A stretch of DNA of 5,883 nt, taken from contig DASQUP010000145.1 in assembly GCA_035641235.1 (NCBI GenBank), forward strand, positions 1 to 5,883, written 5' to 3'. This DNA comes from DASQUP01 sp035641235 (lineage in GTDB: Bacteria > Actinomycetota > CADDZG01 > WHSQ01). Below, piece by piece: positions 4,666 through 5,883 of this stretch. A program made the translations under genes and the position numbers. A model generated the notes under the pieces. The model saw nothing but the letters and a program-made list of their open reading frames with translations. It had not been told where the DNA came from and did not search any database. Positions within the stretch are counted from its first letter, which is position 1, and each line of letters starts with the position of its first letter.

Positions 4666-5883
4666 TAGCTGGACGGTGATTCCGCCACAGCACAGATAGA
4701 TCATCGAGATCAAAGCGGCCGCGCTGTGGTGGCCATAGCCTCGGTGGTTGATGAGCCGGATCTTGCTGTTGAGCCCCTCGAGCTTCGAGTTCGAAAGGCC
4801 GAGCTCGACCGCCGCGAGGATCCGGTCGCGGTTGGCCCTGATGGTCTTGGAGAGCTTCACGAACGAAGGGATGCGGCAACGACACGCCCACTTAAGCCAC
4901 CAGTCGAGATGTAACGCTGCGTCCTGGGGCCGGCGGAGCCGGTAGAGATCGCGCAGAGCTTCTTTGAGCTGCCAGCAGCGGTAAAGCGCAGAACGCTCGC
5001 GCCGTAGTTGATAGAGCACCTCAAGCTGACTTTCTTTGAGACGGTGCGGATCCTTGAGCAGCGCCCAGCGCGTGTTCTTTACCCACCGCGGCTTGTTCGG
5101 AGGTGGTGGTGGCGACCCCTTGGGCCGCGGCCCCCTTTTTCGTTTGGGCACCGGGTTGGTGCGTCGTTCGATGTTCCACGCCCACCGTCTCGCGTGGTCG
5201 ATCGCTTGGTTGGCGAGCTGCACGACGTGGAAGGGATCGACGCACTGGGTGACGTGGGGGACCTCCTCGGTCGTCGCCTTGGCGTAAGCGCTCCCCAGGT
5301 CGAGCGACACCGCCTGGAGCCTGTCCTTTCTGTCGTCCCCGAGGTCGTCGTAGAAGGACTTGAGGGTCGTGGTGTTGTTGCCCTCGGCGGCCCACACAAC
5401 CGCACCCTCGCGGTCGTGGTCGGCGACCACTGTGAGATAGCGATGGCCCTTGCGATAGCTGACCTCGTCGACCCCGATGCGGTAGAGATCGTCCAGGCGG
5501 GAGTCGTCGATGTTGTCGGCGACGACCCGCATGACGATGTTCGCGACCGCCTCCCACGAGATCCGCAGCAGCCGGGCAACGGTGCTCTTGTCGACCCGCT
5601 GGGCGAGAAACGCCACCACGTCCTCGAGATCACGCGTGTGGCGGGCTCCGGGACGTGCCCACGGAACGTGCTCGGTGCGGACCCGACCGCACCGGCCACA
5701 GTCGAGGCGACGGATGTCGCATTCGAGCAGCAGCCGGCAAACCCCGAGATCGAGGTGACGCCACCGACGCACGGATGAGTCGTAGCTTGCTCGGGTCTGG
5801 AACCCGCACGGGCAGGTAAGCCGCCTGAAGCGGCGGCGCAGCCTCACGACGACGCCCTCGGAGGTGAAGCTCACCCCCGCCAC
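4651..5883 (-). CDS. ISL3-family DDE transposase (5' end probably outside window)
   Basis: At least 410 residues are present. The frame is open at the right edge; the edge codon is GTG, but the usual 15-20 residues before the first strand are missing, so the true start is probably beyond it. Domains in order: an N-terminal zinc-binding part with C24-P-C26 and C63-G-R-C66 around the typical R-R-W-R-H-L-D-L; a helix-turn-helix-like stretch at about 90-125; then the DDE catalytic core. D139 lies in G-V-D-E-V-S-Y, D195 in S-L-D-L-G-S-A-Y, and E369 in S-N-S-K-L-E-G-L-N-S-K. The closing R-G-Y-G...A-L-I-S-M-I-Y-L-C-C is a family hallmark. A basic, proline-rich linker at 246-267 (five prolines in a row) sits between the second Asp and the Glu. 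No frameshift or internal stop is seen, so the enzyme may be active. It cuts and pastes its own element as DNA. Its GC bias is like that of its neighbours, so recent arrival is not evident from composition. Confidence 0.92.
   Translation of the reverse strand: MAGVSFTSEGVVVRLRRRFRRLTCPCGFQTRASYDSSVRRWRHLDLGVCRLLLECDIRRLDCGRCGRVRTEHVPWARPGARHTRDLEDVVAFLAQRVDKSTVARLLRISWEAVANIVMRVVADNIDDSRLDDLYRIGVDEVSYRKGHRYLTVVADHDREGAVVWAAEGNNTTTLKSFYDDLGDDRKDRLQAVSLDLGSAYAKATTEEVPHVTQCVDPFHVVQLANQAIDHARRWAWNIERRTNPVPKRKRGPRPKGSPPPPPNKPRWVKNTRWALLKDPHRLKESQLEVLYQLRRERSALYRCWQLKEALRDLYRLRRPQDAALHLDWWLKWACRCRIPSFVKLSKTIRANRDRILAAVELGLSNSKLEGLNSKIRLINHRGYGHHSAAALISMIYLCCGGITVQLPTER

Larger units (their letters stand above)
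4642..5883 (-). mobile_element. Partial ISL3-family insertion sequence (other end outside window)
   Basis: The element consists of an ISL3-type transposase gene and, just past its stop codon, a probable terminal inverted repeat ending at 4642. The 5' end of the transposase and the other IS end lie beyond the right edge, so neither inverted-repeat pairing nor the target duplication (8 bp in this family) can be tested here. The 95 nt between 4547 and 4641 appear to be host sequence carrying the kinase promoter region; apart from a small CTGCC/GGCAG hairpin (4610-4625) and the palindrome at 4562, I see nothing else in it. Confidence 0.75.

Noticed and set aside
5008..5778. Plus-strand open frame antisense to the transposase
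   Set aside because: Low-complexity Val/Asp/Arg-rich product without motifs; the minus strand carries the complete DDE core.

Overview
The window is a GC-rich bacterial chromosome segment. Gene content suggests an uncultured actinobacterium (Actinomycetota): a long-type ThyX C-terminus, a divergent Lgt of environmental actinobacterial/chloroflexal appearance, a DUF5679 zinc-ribbon protein, frequent GTG starts and strongly GC-biased third codon positions. The assignment is an inference from style and remembered family resemblance, not from a marker gene.

Plus strand, left part (1-1448): the C-terminal end of FAD-dependent thymidylate synthase (thyX) is followed after 8 nt by lgt, the phosphatidylglycerol:prolipoprotein diacylglyceryl transferase. 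A 94-nt gap then leads to a 50-residue DUF5679 zinc-ribbon protein starting at a GTG. This last gene is short and easily missed, but its four cysteines are clear.

Convergence point (1449-1566): a perfect 18-bp inverted repeat (arms 1498-1515 and 1538-1555) lies between the plus-strand and minus-strand genes. It could end transcription from both sides, although it lacks a T tract.

Minus strand, right part (read right to left): a partial ISL3-type insertion sequence with its transposase runs off the right edge. Next come a membrane-bound sensor histidine kinase, an alpha/beta hydrolase 35 nt later, and a stand-alone RecB/Cas4-like PD-(D/E)XK nuclease with a probable Fe-S cluster 65 nt after that. 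Kinase, hydrolase and nuclease share strand and close spacing and may form one transcript. Their functions do not make an obvious pathway. No response regulator is visible next to the kinase, and the insertion sequence sits directly upstream of it.

I see no CRISPR array, tRNA, rRNA, phage genes or toxin-antitoxin pair, and no clear new defence or biosynthetic system. The most unusual points are the substitutions in Lgt at normally conserved active-site positions, the long perfect inverted repeat between convergent genes, and the IS insertion beside an apparently orphan kinase.
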